A DNA stretch of 64,000 nucleotides, from assembly GCA_017535785.1 (NCBI GenBank), contig JAFXTN010000008.1, forward strand, positions 248,001 through 312,000, written 5' to 3'. The notes under the pieces are model-generated. The model had not been told where the DNA came from. It made no database searches and saw only the letters and a list, made by a program, of their open reading frames with translations. The translations under genes and the position numbers were made by a program. This document shows, piece after piece, positions 16,200 through 25,893 of this stretch (position 1 is its first letter; every line of letters starts with the position of its first letter). The DNA is from Butyrivibrio sp. (GTDB lineage: Bacteria > Bacillota > Clostridia > Lachnospirales > Lachnospiraceae).

Positions 16200-17090
16200 T
16201 TATTTATCTGATATACCGTGCTCTTTGAGGAGCGCTTTGAGCCGGGCAATCTCGGATTCGCTCTTTTCGTACTTTTCCGTTAAGTCAGCGGTCTTCGCTT
16301 CCAGCTCATCAAAAGCCCCTTGCATCTCTTTCTTGGCATCCCTGACACCGGCGGCGTATTCGGTGGCCATCTGTTCTCTGTAACGGCGCTGGCCTTCAAG
16401 AAGCTCTTTGGCTTGATTATCATAATTAAGTTCGAAAATCATACTGCCCACCTCCTCTATCGCGGGATTGTCCTTGGCAAGAGCTTTGAAATCCTCCCAC
16501 GTCGTGGCTTTGAAAAGATTTGCCCAGTACACAAGGTTGTTATCTTTATCTTCCTTTGTTGCAATATCTGTTTGGTCTAATTGTAGCACATTTACACCAA
16601 TCATATCAGTGTATTTCTCGTGGGTTTTCACGTTCAAAAGTTGATACTTGGCGTAAAACTCCGGTTCTGCGCCCGGCACCAGCTTTTTGTCGGTGATGCA
16701 GTAAAGCGTGGTTGGCTTAAGCAGCGTATAATCATCGCCCCGACCAATACTGTCGTAGGCCCGGCATAAATACAGGACAGAACGCGGTAGCCATTCCTGC
16801 TCACAATACATTTGCAGCTCAATGTTCATGATCTCATTGTTATTCAGCGTGAGCTTGACGTCCATGATTGTTTCTTTTGCCGCATTATTGAGTTCAATAG
16901 GATTCTCGACATGGATGTCCTTAACCTCTGAAGGAGAGATTCCCTTCAGGGCGCATACGAGTCCGGTCAGAGCTCCTTTCGATTTCTGCATGACATAGTG
17001 GAACATCATGTCGCTTTGCAGGGTGTACTCAATCTTGCCTGTGGCAGTCTCGTAGCTCCAACCCTGTTTAGAATTTGTTGTTTTCTTCAT
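16200..17090 (-). CDS. Rpn-family PD-(D/E)XK nuclease
   Basis: A 296-residue member of the Rpn/PDDEXK_2 family, once annotated as putative transposases and now known as recombination-promoting nucleases. The core is MDVKLTL with NIELQMY (about residues 77-98), giving the D and E-x-Q residues. IEYTLQSDMMFHYVM near the N-terminus is also typical. The last third is helical and charged (ELEAKTADLTEKYEKSE), a coiled coil. AGGAGGTTTTT lies before the ATG. No inverted repeats or target duplications were seen around it, so no insertion sequence is called. Confidence 0.85.
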   Translation of the reverse strand: MKKTTNSKQGWSYETATGKIEYTLQSDMMFHYVMQKSKGALTGLVCALKGISPSEVKDIHVENPIELNNAAKETIMDVKLTLNNNEIMNIELQMYCEQEWLPRSVLYLCRAYDSIGRGDDYTLLKPTTLYCITDKKLVPGAEPEFYAKYQLLNVKTHEKYTDMIGVNVLQLDQTDIATKEDKDNNLVYWANLFKATTWEDFKALAKDNPAIEEVGSMIFELNYDNQAKELLEGQRRYREQMATEYAAGVRDAKKEMQGAFDELEAKTADLTEKYEKSESEIARLKALLKEHGISDK

Positions 17091-17526
17091 TCAGAAAAAC
17101 CTCCAAGATAAAAATAGATGGCGTAACGCCTCAGAAGCCGGCGAGAATGCCCGAACGGACGGCCGACAAAAACCATTCTATCAGATAAATCTTAAGATTT
17201 ACCGTCGAAATTTCTTAAGGTTTTATGTAGAGGGCATGGGGGAGCTGCTGAGTGTTCTATAAAATCTCAAAAAACCGCATGGTTGACGGTAAAGAAATGC
17301 TTCAATCATGCCGATAAATATAATTGAGGGTTCTTAAGTTTTCCAATTGATTTAAATGTAATAGAAATCACATCTACTGATGCGAAAAAACGTTGATATA
17401 CATGGCGTTCCAACGCGTTTTGCTGGTACATTATATGTGGTAAAATAGAAGTGTATTACGAAATTTCGATTAATGTCTTGAGGATCATATAAAGGTAATA
17501 ACTTGATGAGTAAGCGAGGGTGAAGG
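17091..17526. other. intergenic region with palindrome and possible promoter
   Basis: No gene is seen in these 436 bases. AAATCTTAAGATTT at 17187-17200 is a perfect 14-bp palindrome, and TTCTTAAGG recurs at 17211. TGGTAAAAT at 17438-17446 is an extended -10 element that may start the AT-rich island 80 bases downstream; its -35 is weak. Base composition drops to AT-rich across this region. Confidence 0.5.
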
Positions 17527-18282
17527 ATGTTAAGTGATAGATATAAGGATGAAATAAGAAAAGCGCAATTTGATTTCTCTGGTAAATATAAATACATAGC
17601 ATTATTTACCAACCCGGCTTTTTTTGTTAGAAAGAATCTATATTATGGGATAAAGTCATTTGCGCCTGCGATGAAAGGCAAAGTTTTAGATTTTGGTTGT
17701 GGTGCAAAACCTTATCAGCAATTATTTAATAGATGTACAAAATATATTGGTTGTGATGTTGAGATTAGCGGACATGATCATAGTAATGAAGTAATAGATA
17801 AGTATTATGATGGCAAGCATCTTCCGTTTGAAAATGAATATTTTGATAGTGTGTTTTCAAGTGAAGTTTTCGAACATGTGGAAAATCTAGAGGAAATAAT
17901 GCTAGAGTTGAATCGTGTGGTAAAAAAAGGAGGATACATGTTGGTGACAGTTCCATTTATTTGGAAGGAACATGAAGTACCATACGATTATAGAAGATTT
18001 ACTAGTTTTGGGATAAAAAAGTTTCTGACTGATTATGGATTTGAAATTATAGAATGTAAAAAGCTGACAAGCTCATTTGAAGCAATATCGCAACTACGGA
18101 TTTCATACATAAGAGAGATAGTTAATGATATTACAAAAAATAGAACTGTGCGTATTATATGTCAGAGAATAATAATAACGCCGATGATTATCATGAGTAT
18201 TATACTTGGTACTCTTTTTCCCCAAAAGGATAATTTGTACATTGATAATATTGTTTTGTGTAGAAAAATTAGTGATAAATAG
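17527..18282 (+). CDS. SAM-dependent methyltransferase
   Basis: A 251-residue class I methyltransferase at the head of the AT-rich island. Motif I is VLDFGCGAKPY (about residues 53-63), a version often found in glycan-cluster methyltransferases. Other motifs are FDSVFSSEVFEHV and LNRVVKKGGYMLVTVPF. The last 35 residues are hydrophobic (IIITPMIIMSIILGTLF), suggesting membrane attachment. GAGGGTGAAGG precedes the ATG. The likely substrate is a sugar or lipid-linked glycan. Confidence 0.85.
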   Translation: MLSDRYKDEIRKAQFDFSGKYKYIALFTNPAFFVRKNLYYGIKSFAPAMKGKVLDFGCGAKPYQQLFNRCTKYIGCDVEISGHDHSNEVIDKYYDGKHLPFENEYFDSVFSSEVFEHVENLEEIMLELNRVVKKGGYMLVTVPFIWKEHEVPYDYRRFTSFGIKKFLTDYGFEIIECKKLTSSFEAISQLRISYIREIVNDITKNRTVRIICQRIIITPMIIMSIILGTLFPQKDNLYIDNIVLCRKISDK

Positions 18283-18309
18283 TTTGAGACTTAAAGAATG
18301 GGAGATGGT

Positions 18310-19227
18310 ATGGATATTTGGGCGGAATTTGATGAAAAAACAAATTACTTGGAAAGAACCTGCAGGAACAAAGTGGTATATATTTGGGGCTATGGTTTGA
18401 GCGGATGGTTTGTTGAGCATATATTAAAAAGAAATGGAATCACAAATATTAAAGCAATAGATAAGAATCCAAACATAAAAGCCTTTCGACCGTATTATAT
18501 TAAGTTTTTAAATCCAAAAGAATCAGTTCTTCTTCTTACTTTTGAGCCGGGTGAAAGTGACGAAAAGTATTTAAGTGATCTGGGTTTCAAAAAAGGTTTG
18601 AATTATATAGTTATTAAAGAATTGTATGATATTGATCAGAAAGGTTTTATTTCATATGAGAGATATTTGGATTGCAGATATGGGTTGGACATAACAACAG
18701 TTGTGGAAGAAACAGACAAACCTAGTGAAGAGTCTTGTGGATATCATTGGGGGATGGATTTTGTCATAGTGGATATGCTGAGTAAAGTTAAATTCAACTC
18801 AGAAGATGCTGTATTTGATTATGGATGCGGAAAAGGCGGTGCGCTGCTACTATTTAATAAAATGGGCTGTAAAAAACTTGGTGGAGTAGAATATGACAAA
18901 AGAGTCTATAGCAGTTTGATTAGAAATATGAAAAAACTTGATATTGATATCTCTGGCTTCATTCAAGGTGATGCAACTTTGGTTAAGAATGAGATAGATG
19001 CATACAATTATTATTTTTTTTATGATCCATTTGAAGGACAATCGTTTACTACAGTAATTGATAATATTTGCGAGAGCTATGAAAGAAAAAAGCGAAAAAT
19101 ATGCATTGTATATGCATCACCTAGATGCCATGAATATTTGATTAAAAGCGGATTTAAATTGATTGAGCATATGGATGTACAAGAAATGACGTATCCTAAT
19201 ATAAATATGTATGTTATAAATCCATAA
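18310..19227 (+). CDS. Rossmann-like domain fused to a methyltransferase-like domain
   Basis: About 305 residues. The first part (about 15-110) is a nucleotide-binding-like fold with VYIWGYGLSGWFVEHIL, the extra domain shared with many neighbours. The second (about 125-305) is a class I methyltransferase fold with AVFDYGCGKGGALLLF and FYDPFEG in the catalytic loop position. ATG at 18310 has GGGAG five bases before it; ATG at 18298 is also possible and adds four residues. The product follows the first methyltransferase by 27 bases. The function is probably methylation of a sugar; the role of the first domain is unknown. Confidence 0.72.
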   Translation: MDIWAEFDEKTNYLERTCRNKVVYIWGYGLSGWFVEHILKRNGITNIKAIDKNPNIKAFRPYYIKFLNPKESVLLLTFEPGESDEKYLSDLGFKKGLNYIVIKELYDIDQKGFISYERYLDCRYGLDITTVVEETDKPSEESCGYHWGMDFVIVDMLSKVKFNSEDAVFDYGCGKGGALLLFNKMGCKKLGGVEYDKRVYSSLIRNMKKLDIDISGFIQGDATLVKNEIDAYNYYFFYDPFEGQSFTTVIDNICESYERKKRKICIVYASPRCHEYLIKSGFKLIEHMDVQEMTYPNINMYVINP

Positions 19228-19267
19228 TAGTAACCGACAATTGTACAGAAAAGTAGAAAAAGGGATT

Positions 19268-20356
19268 ATGATGAAAAATCAGGTTGTCATGAAGTTTATA
19301 TCGGCTATTATCGAACACGATCAAATGATTGTTTTGGCGTGTAATTTGGCAGGTATTTTTAGGGTGAATTTAAAAAATGGATACGTAGAGACTCTTGCAG
19401 CTTTACCTCAAGAGTATTTTTCATATAACTATATGAAAATGTGTAAAGTAGATAACAAATACTACATCTCGCCATGTCATTCAGATTCTATAGTTGAAAT
19501 AGATGCAAATGATTGGCACGACCAGTATTTATACAAAATTGATGATAAACAGACAGAAGTAAAATCAATTAGATGTGGTGATGTATATCCTGTAGGTAGT
19601 TCTGTGTACTTTTTGCCTTTTGGGGGTCATGCAATTATCGAATTGAATAGAGAGACGCGTGAATTACAATACTATAAACAGTGTTTTGAATATGTTTCAG
19701 AGATAATCTCTGTTAAGCCGACTCTTTTATTTGGAGGAAGTGTTGTCGAAGGCGATAAAATATGGTTTGTATGTCGGCAGACTAATGTTGTTATAGGTTT
19801 TGACACGAAAAATAAAGAAACTGAATGTTATATTGTTGGAGAGGACAAGATAGGATTTAAGTCTATATGTTATGCTGAAAATTATTTTTGGATTTATACG
19901 GTTAAAGGCGATTTAATACAGTGGAATAGATCTAACGGAGTAAAACAGATCCTACATGAACTGGGGGGAGATGAGCCTGAAGATGTAGATATTTCTTTCC
20001 ACAATAATAAAATAGTACTCGCAGGACAGAGTATGTATCATTGTATTGAGGTTGATGTAAGTAGCGGTGAATGCGAGAAAATATTATTTGATAGAAATAA
20101 TAATGAAAAAAAGACATATGGGTTTTTTACAAAAATAGAAGATGGATTGTATTTTCTTCCGGAAGACAACGATTATTTTTATGAAATAGATACCATTAAT
20201 CGTAGTGCTTATGGGAGAAAAATCGTGCTTGAAGGAGTAGAACTGGAAAAATATAGAAAATTGCGAATTGAAAATGACATAAGAATAAAAGGCTTTGTTA
20301 TGGAGCGGGAAAATGAAACTATAGATGATTTTATTAAAATCATAAGTAATCCATAA
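19268..20356 (+). CDS. beta-propeller-like protein of unknown function
   Basis: About 362 residues, built of short beta repeats such as KIWFVCRQTNVVIGFD, NYFWIYTVKGDLIQWN and DGLYFLPEDNDYFYEID, typical of a six- or seven-bladed propeller. There is no signal peptide, so it acts in the cytoplasm. ATG at 19268 is chosen with AAAAGGG upstream; a TTG at 19241 would add nine residues. It may bind a glycan intermediate or hold enzymes together. No enzyme motif was recognised. Confidence 0.65.
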   Translation: MMKNQVVMKFISAIIEHDQMIVLACNLAGIFRVNLKNGYVETLAALPQEYFSYNYMKMCKVDNKYYISPCHSDSIVEIDANDWHDQYLYKIDDKQTEVKSIRCGDVYPVGSSVYFLPFGGHAIIELNRETRELQYYKQCFEYVSEIISVKPTLLFGGSVVEGDKIWFVCRQTNVVIGFDTKNKETECYIVGEDKIGFKSICYAENYFWIYTVKGDLIQWNRSNGVKQILHELGGDEPEDVDISFHNNKIVLAGQSMYHCIEVDVSSGECEKILFDRNNNEKKTYGFFTKIEDGLYFLPEDNDYFYEIDTINRSAYGRKIVLEGVELEKYRKLRIENDIRIKGFVMERENETIDDFIKIISNP

Positions 20357-20375
20357 GAATAACCACGAGGTATAT

Positions 20376-22019
20376 ATGGTAGACCATGAGCTTAAGAACC
20401 GAATATTTAAACTGTTGAAAATTTACAGAGTAGAGGAACCTTTGAATGATTTCGAATCTGTGTATATCTGTGGTTATAAATGGACTAAAAGCATAATGTT
20501 CGATTATTTGTGCGAATGCGGATATAAGGATAAATTGTGTGGGTTTCTAAACATAGATGATTCTGATTTGCAAACGAGTAATGAGGTGAAAATCGCAGAT
20601 TTAGAAGGAAATGAAAAAATATTCGTTTACCTTATTACTTACAAATTAGATTACGAAGATATAAGGAATGAATTGAATAAGAATGGCATTCAACATATTC
20701 AATTGGTGAACTGTTTTGATAAAAGAGATGCTCACTTTTATTACAATCTTCCTGAAACAAGATTTGCTGAAGAATTTAAATATGTAATTGGACTACGTGA
20801 TGATAGTAACGTAAGAAAATGGTTTATTAATTCAAATGCTTATAATCAACAGTGCAAAAAAACAAGAGCAAAGAAGTATATTTTTTTTACGGCGGATATA
20901 AGTTGTATAGGAGGGCTACAACTATATACACTTGGAAAATATCATTATCTTGAAAGAGAAGGCTGGAAAGTATATGTGATTCATTGTGGGACGGAATTAT
21001 ATTCAAGCGTAATTCCGGACCTTAATCACTTTGTTGGATGTTCGTTGCCGGAAATTGGTAAGCCTGTTGAAAATTTCAGTATAAGTGAAATAGAGGAGAC
21101 CATAGAAATAGTAAAGATATTGATTGAATGGGATTCAAATGATGATCTTTGTGTGGTTGAATCGCATTCTGAATGCCTTGCAGTATGGGCTGAGCTGTTT
21201 GCGGAGTCTATAAACGGTAAACATTTCTGCTTTAATTGTAATGAGATTTTTAGAGGCGAAAATAAGTATTATGAGAGATATCTTGACTATTTTGTATACA
21301 AATATAACAGAAGAGAATTGGCAACAACATCGGTTAAGGCGATGAATATGCTATTTGACGGAAAGATAGAAATCAAACCTGAATGTTGCCCGTGTTTTGA
21401 TCCAATAGAGCAAATGCCGGTAATGGATGTTGAAGATTTCGATAGTTCTATTATTCCTAAAAAGGATTATAGGATCTGCTATATTGGAAGAACTCAAAAG
21501 GGATACTTTGATAATATTGTCAAAGGAATATTCGAATTTGCAGAATACTGTATGCAACGGATGGAAAGCGTTGCATTTGTGGTTGTGGGTCAATTAGATG
21601 AAAAAAAACAAATTGAGTTGTTAGAGAACAAAACATCTAATCTTGAATTTTGTTTTTTAGGCGATTTGGTTCCCATACCGAAGGACTTATATACCGAAGT
21701 TGACTTAGTCGTTGGAGGATCTGACTCGGCATATTATTCTGCATTGATGAATGTCCCTGTTGTTATAGCAGATGCGGCAAATTATAAGGCTAATGGTATA
21801 TACGGATATGACACAAAAGATCTTCTTTATTGTGAATCGGAAGATATGCAGATGACTTTTTTTAGTGCATTTACTAGAGCATTAATAAGCAAAGAGTATC
21901 TTGAAAAAACATATGAAGTTCCCCAAAGGGATATGGATAAGGAATATAGTAAGCAAATGGATTTGATTAGAAAATCTGATCAAAAAAAAGACTACTATAG
22001 TTTTAAGGGAATTAAATAG
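20376..22019 (+). CDS. Rossmann-like domain fused to a GT-B (family 4-like) glycosyltransferase
   Basis: 547 residues. Residues about 25-130 contain the shared accessory fold (VYICGYKWTKSIMFDYL ... YLITY). Residues about 165-540 look like a GT-B glycosyltransferase: IFFTADISCIGGLQLYTLG is the family-4 type Gly-rich N-terminal loop, and RICYIGRTQKGYFDNIVKGI begins the C-terminal nucleotide-sugar-binding half. DLVVGGSDSAYYSALMNVPVV matches the usual acidic sugar-nucleotide pocket position, though the E-x7-E motif is poor. It is cytoplasmic and lies 19 bases after the propeller gene. Confidence 0.72.
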   Translation: MVDHELKNRIFKLLKIYRVEEPLNDFESVYICGYKWTKSIMFDYLCECGYKDKLCGFLNIDDSDLQTSNEVKIADLEGNEKIFVYLITYKLDYEDIRNELNKNGIQHIQLVNCFDKRDAHFYYNLPETRFAEEFKYVIGLRDDSNVRKWFINSNAYNQQCKKTRAKKYIFFTADISCIGGLQLYTLGKYHYLEREGWKVYVIHCGTELYSSVIPDLNHFVGCSLPEIGKPVENFSISEIEETIEIVKILIEWDSNDDLCVVESHSECLAVWAELFAESINGKHFCFNCNEIFRGENKYYERYLDYFVYKYNRRELATTSVKAMNMLFDGKIEIKPECCPCFDPIEQMPVMDVEDFDSSIIPKKDYRICYIGRTQKGYFDNIVKGIFEFAEYCMQRMESVAFVVVGQLDEKKQIELLENKTSNLEFCFLGDLVPIPKDLYTEVDLVVGGSDSAYYSALMNVPVVIADAANYKANGIYGYDTKDLLYCESEDMQMTFFSAFTRALISKEYLEKTYEVPQRDMDKEYSKQMDLIRKSDQKKDYYSFKGIK

Positions 22020-22031
22020 GAAGATAGCAAT

Positions 22032-23159
22032 ATGAAAAAATTTATTTTTGGAGCAGGTCATGATGCAAGATATGTAGTAGCTAATGCCTTTTTGGCAAAG
22101 AACGAAGAATATGATGGTGTGATAGTTTCGTCTAAGGAAGATAATCCGGACAGGCTATACTTTTTGACTGTTTATAGTGTAGAGGAAGCAGTTAATAAAT
22201 TTGGGAGAAATATAGAGGTAACACTCGGAGTTTCTAAACAATATAAGGATGCTGTTAAAGAAATACTGTGTGATCATGGTATAACGAATGTGGTTGAACC
22301 GGATCGATTTTCGCTCAGGTTTAATGATTATCCCGATGTTAGCATGACTGATTATTTACAGGCTTGGTTTTTTGCGGTTACTGGAAAGATGTTGGATTGG
22401 GAAAACTTAAGGACGTATGACGAAAAAATCCAATGGTTGAAGATATTTGACTGTACTGATAAGAAGAGAGACTTAGCGGACAAATATAAAGTCAGAGAAT
22501 TTATAAAAGAAAAAATTGGAGATAAATATTTAATTCCAATTTACGGTACTTGGAAACATTTTAGGGATATAGAATTTGATACACTACCTCAATCATTTGT
22601 TTTGAAATGCAATCATGGATCAGGCTGGAATGAGATAGTATATGATAAAAAAAATATCGATATGGATGATCTGAATAGTAAGTTCGAGAGTTGGCTTAGG
22701 TGTGATTATGCCGATACTCCCGGATTGGAATTGCAGTATAAGGGGATAGATCCGTTAATAATTGCTGAGAAATTACTTGAAGATGATTCAGGGGATGTTC
22801 GAGATTATAAGTTTTTTGTATTTGATGGACAAGTAAAAATGATACAGGTAGATATTAATAGACTTAGTAATCATAAAAGGAATATATATACTCCCGAATG
22901 GGAGTATATACCCGTGTCAATTCACTATCCATCAGCGCCGGAAGTAGTTGTTGAACGTCCTAAATGTCTGAGCAAAATGATTGAAATTGCTGAGACTCTA
23001 GGGGAGGGATTTATTCATGTACGAGTCGATTTATACCTTGTGAATGGAAATATTTTTTTTGGCGAGATGACGTTTACACATGGTAATGGGATAGAAGTAT
23101 TTAATCCGGAAGAATTCGGATTGAAAATGGGAAACTGGATAAAAATTCCAAATCAATGA
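22032..23159 (+). CDS. Rossmann-like domain fused to TupA-like ATP-grasp enzyme
   Basis: 375 residues. KKFIFGAGHDARYVV at the N-terminus (1-95) is the shared GxGxx domain. From about residue 115 the protein matches TupA-like ATP-grasp enzymes: TYDEKIQWLKIFDCTDKK, ADKYKVREFIKEKIG, FVLKCNHGSGWNEIVYDK (ATP-binding), DYKFFVFDG and FGEMTFTHGNG with catalytic acidic residues. TupA is linked to teichuronopeptide synthesis, so this enzyme may attach an amino acid or other carboxylate to a glycan. ATP-grasp chemistry is well supported; the acceptor is not. Confidence 0.82.
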   Translation: MKKFIFGAGHDARYVVANAFLAKNEEYDGVIVSSKEDNPDRLYFLTVYSVEEAVNKFGRNIEVTLGVSKQYKDAVKEILCDHGITNVVEPDRFSLRFNDYPDVSMTDYLQAWFFAVTGKMLDWENLRTYDEKIQWLKIFDCTDKKRDLADKYKVREFIKEKIGDKYLIPIYGTWKHFRDIEFDTLPQSFVLKCNHGSGWNEIVYDKKNIDMDDLNSKFESWLRCDYADTPGLELQYKGIDPLIIAEKLLEDDSGDVRDYKFFVFDGQVKMIQVDINRLSNHKRNIYTPEWEYIPVSIHYPSAPEVVVERPKCLSKMIEIAETLGEGFIHVRVDLYLVNGNIFFGEMTFTHGNGIEVFNPEEFGLKMGNWIKIPNQ

Positions 23160-23173
23160 AAAGGAATAATATT

Positions 23174-24412
23174 ATGATTTCAGTGACTACTATTATGCCT
23201 GTTTATAATATGGCTGAATATATAGAAAAAGCAATTGCAGAATGGGGAAAACAATCATTAAAACAAAAAGAATTGATTTGTATTGATGATTGCAGTAATG
23301 ATAGTACGGCTAGTGTATTGAAAAGATGTGCTTCAAAATATGAAAACATAAGAATTATTACTCTAGAAAAGAATTCAGGCGCAGGACCAGCAAGAAATAG
23401 GGGAATAATCGAAGCTAAAGGAGAGTATATAAGTTTTCTGGATGCTGATGATAGATATATTGATAAAAATGCTTTAGAGAGAATGTATGAAGCTGCAAGA
23501 AGAGATAATTGTGATGTTTGTGGGGGAATGGTATCTGACTTGTTAGATGATACGATCCTACCATATGAGAGGTTTCGGAACATAGACTTTAACGGAAATG
23601 AGTATATTGATTTATCATATAGTTCCTTTCAAGACGACTATTATTATCAGGGATTTATATATAAGAATGAATATTTAAAAAGGAATGATTTCATATTTCC
23701 TGATTTAAGAAGAAATCAAGACCCGCCTTTTTTGTCAAAAGCTATGTTTTATGCAAATACGATTAGAGTCGTAAATACTGAGTATTATCTACATTTGATT
23801 GGACATAAAACAGTAAGCCACAATCCGAGAAGCATTTGCGATAGTTTCAAAGGATTTCTTATGAACATAGAATTTGCAGACCAAAATGGTCTGGATATAT
23901 TGCTTCAGAAGAGTGCATACAGAATTAACAGAACATTTTTATATTTGTGGAGAGGAATTCTGAATGATGAGTGTCATGAGTTTTGGGATATGGCATTCAA
24001 GGCTGAGAGTATTTTGAAAAAATACAATATAAATGTTGATATATTAGGTTATTATCCGTATCTGCATAATAGAAACGACTATTTTGATGAATACATGACA
24101 ATGGTTAAATTAGAAAATGCTTTTTTCCATGGTAAAAGGCTGATAATCTATGGCGCAGGGAATAATGGTATAAGGATTTATAGATATATTAAAGGTAAAA
24201 ATTTGTGTGAAGTTACAAAGTGGATAGATAAAAATAAATCGGGGGAATTTATAGAAGATATATTTATTTCAGATATCAGCTCATTGAATGACTGTGTTTT
24301 TGATTATGTGTTGATAAGTCCCGGTGATAGACATGTTTCTGAAGAAATCAAACAAGAACTCAGAAATACGGGTATAGATGAAAAGAGGATCGTTGAATGG
24401 ATAAATCTTTGA
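23174..24412 (+). CDS. GT2 glycosyltransferase with C-terminal Rossmann-like domain
   Basis: About 412 residues. The GT-A domain begins ISVTTIMPVYNMAEYI and has LICIDDCSNDST and FLDADD, D90 and D92, for metal and nucleotide-sugar binding. The C-terminal domain (about 320-412) is RLIIYGAGNNGIRIY ... FDYVLISPGD, the shared accessory fold. ATG at 23174 has AAAAGGA upstream; ATG 23156 overlaps the previous stop as ATGA and may give translational coupling. The gene overlaps the following radical SAM gene by 16 bases. Confidence 0.82.
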   Translation: MISVTTIMPVYNMAEYIEKAIAEWGKQSLKQKELICIDDCSNDSTASVLKRCASKYENIRIITLEKNSGAGPARNRGIIEAKGEYISFLDADDRYIDKNALERMYEAARRDNCDVCGGMVSDLLDDTILPYERFRNIDFNGNEYIDLSYSSFQDDYYYQGFIYKNEYLKRNDFIFPDLRRNQDPPFLSKAMFYANTIRVVNTEYYLHLIGHKTVSHNPRSICDSFKGFLMNIEFADQNGLDILLQKSAYRINRTFLYLWRGILNDECHEFWDMAFKAESILKKYNINVDILGYYPYLHNRNDYFDEYMTMVKLENAFFHGKRLIIYGAGNNGIRIYRYIKGKNLCEVTKWIDKNKSGEFIEDIFISDISSLNDCVFDYVLISPGDRHVSEEIKQELRNTGIDEKRIVEWINL

Positions 24413-25890
24413 AGGGGAAGACAAATAAATATATTATTGCCGGATCTGGGGATTATGGGCGGAGAGCTCTTACATATTATGGAAATGATAATGTGGAATT
24501 TTTTATGGATAATGATCCGAAGAAACAGGGGAATTATATTGATGGAATTAAGGTTTGTTCTTTTGAACTGTTAAGGGATCTTTCTGATCAATATAGAGTT
24601 ATAGTTGCTGTAAAAAACTATGAAGCTGTTGTTTCACAGTTAACTGGTTTTAATGTTAATGATTATATTGTTTTTTCACCTATAGTAGCAGAAATAATAG
24701 AAAACATACCACGTCCGGAGAAGAACTGTGGAATAATTTTATTTGGCTACGATATATACACCAGGCAGATCATAGATGGTGTTATAAAAGAGGGTTGGAA
24801 GGAAGATTCCATTATTATTGCTGAAAGAAAGCGCATTATTGAGAATAAACAACTTCAATCATGCGGAATAAAGGACATTGAACAGATTGATACAGAATCG
24901 AATGTTGTAATGGTTTCATCCGTAATCTATGCGTATGGGATTGAGCAATATAAAATACGCAATAAAATGAGAACAAAAAAATGGATCAATCCATTTTTGG
25001 AGGAATCTTACTATCCGAAGGATAAGGTGATTATAAACACATACACATCAGATGCAGTGGAGACAACTGAGGAGAAATGGATTAAAGATAGGAACAGAAC
25101 AGAGGCTCGAGAAAGCTTAGAGGATTACTATTTTGAGCTTAACGAAGAGTTACCTATTTTTTCGCATATAGAGATTGAGACGGTAAACAGATGTAATGGA
25201 AAATGTTCGTTTTGTCCTGTCAGTGTAGGGCATGATGTGAGAACATATGCTGTAATGGAAGACAAACTGTTCTATAAGATCATTGATGAACTGGAAGAAT
25301 TGGATTATAGGGGGAGAATAGCACTTTTTTCTAATAACGAACCTTTTATAGATAAAAGAATAATCATGTTTCATGAATATGCTAGAAGAAAATTAGCAAA
25401 TGCAAGATTTCATTTATATACCAATGGTTCTTTGCTGACTTTGGAAAAATTTATATCTATCATAGAATATTTGGACGAGCTGATTATTGATAACTACAAT
25501 CAGGAATTAGAGCTTAATGATAATAGCCGGATTATATATGAGTATATAAAGAAAAATCCTGAGCTCATATCTAAGGTTGATATCGTCATCCGAAAAGAAA
25601 ATGAGGTATTGAGTACACGTGGAGGAGATGCACCGAATCGAGAAGTAAAAATATCCTACGATGATGTGACCTGCACGCATCCGTTGCGACAAATGATAAT
25701 AAGACCAGATGGAAAAGTATCGCTATGTTGTAACGATCCGTACGGGAGAGCAACTTTGGGCGATGTAACAAATAATACGCTTAAAGAGATATGGTATGGA
25801 GAAGCGTTTTCGAAAATTCGAGAGCAATTAAAGGGTGGAAGAGGAAATATTAGTTATTGCAAATACTGTGATTTTTTTGGGTGTAAATAA
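24397..25890 (+). CDS. radical SAM/SPASM enzyme with two N-terminal Rossmann-like domains
   Basis: 497 residues. Two accessory folds come first: KYIIAGSGDYGRRAL (about 10-95) and GIILFGYDIYTRQII (about 110-195). The radical SAM domain starts near residue 255 with NRCNGKCSFC (C266, C270, C273 binding the 4Fe-4S cluster). The C-terminal part (about 425-497) has CTHPLRQMIIRPDG, LCCNDPYGRATLGDV and CKYCDFFGC, a SPASM-like set of Cys. Glycan-cluster radical SAM enzymes of this kind modify sugars or small acceptors. The reaction is unknown. The gene starts inside the end of the GT2 gene with AGAGGA upstream. Confidence 0.82.
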   Translation: MDKSLKGKTNKYIIAGSGDYGRRALTYYGNDNVEFFMDNDPKKQGNYIDGIKVCSFELLRDLSDQYRVIVAVKNYEAVVSQLTGFNVNDYIVFSPIVAEIIENIPRPEKNCGIILFGYDIYTRQIIDGVIKEGWKEDSIIIAERKRIIENKQLQSCGIKDIEQIDTESNVVMVSSVIYAYGIEQYKIRNKMRTKKWINPFLEESYYPKDKVIINTYTSDAVETTEEKWIKDRNRTEARESLEDYYFELNEELPIFSHIEIETVNRCNGKCSFCPVSVGHDVRTYAVMEDKLFYKIIDELEELDYRGRIALFSNNEPFIDKRIIMFHEYARRKLANARFHLYTNGSLLTLEKFISIIEYLDELIIDNYNQELELNDNSRIIYEYIKKNPELISKVDIVIRKENEVLSTRGGDAPNREVKISYDDVTCTHPLRQMIIRPDGKVSLCCNDPYGRATLGDVTNNTLKEIWYGEAFSKIREQLKGGRGNISYCKYCDFFGCK

Positions 25891-25893
25891 GAT

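Noticed and set aside
16200-17090. Insertion sequence around the Rpn gene
   Set aside because: No terminal inverted repeats or target duplication were found, and Rpn proteins are not classical transposases.
17283-17324. Promoter TTGACG with TATAAT
   Set aside because: The spacing is 30 bases, far from the 16-18 needed.
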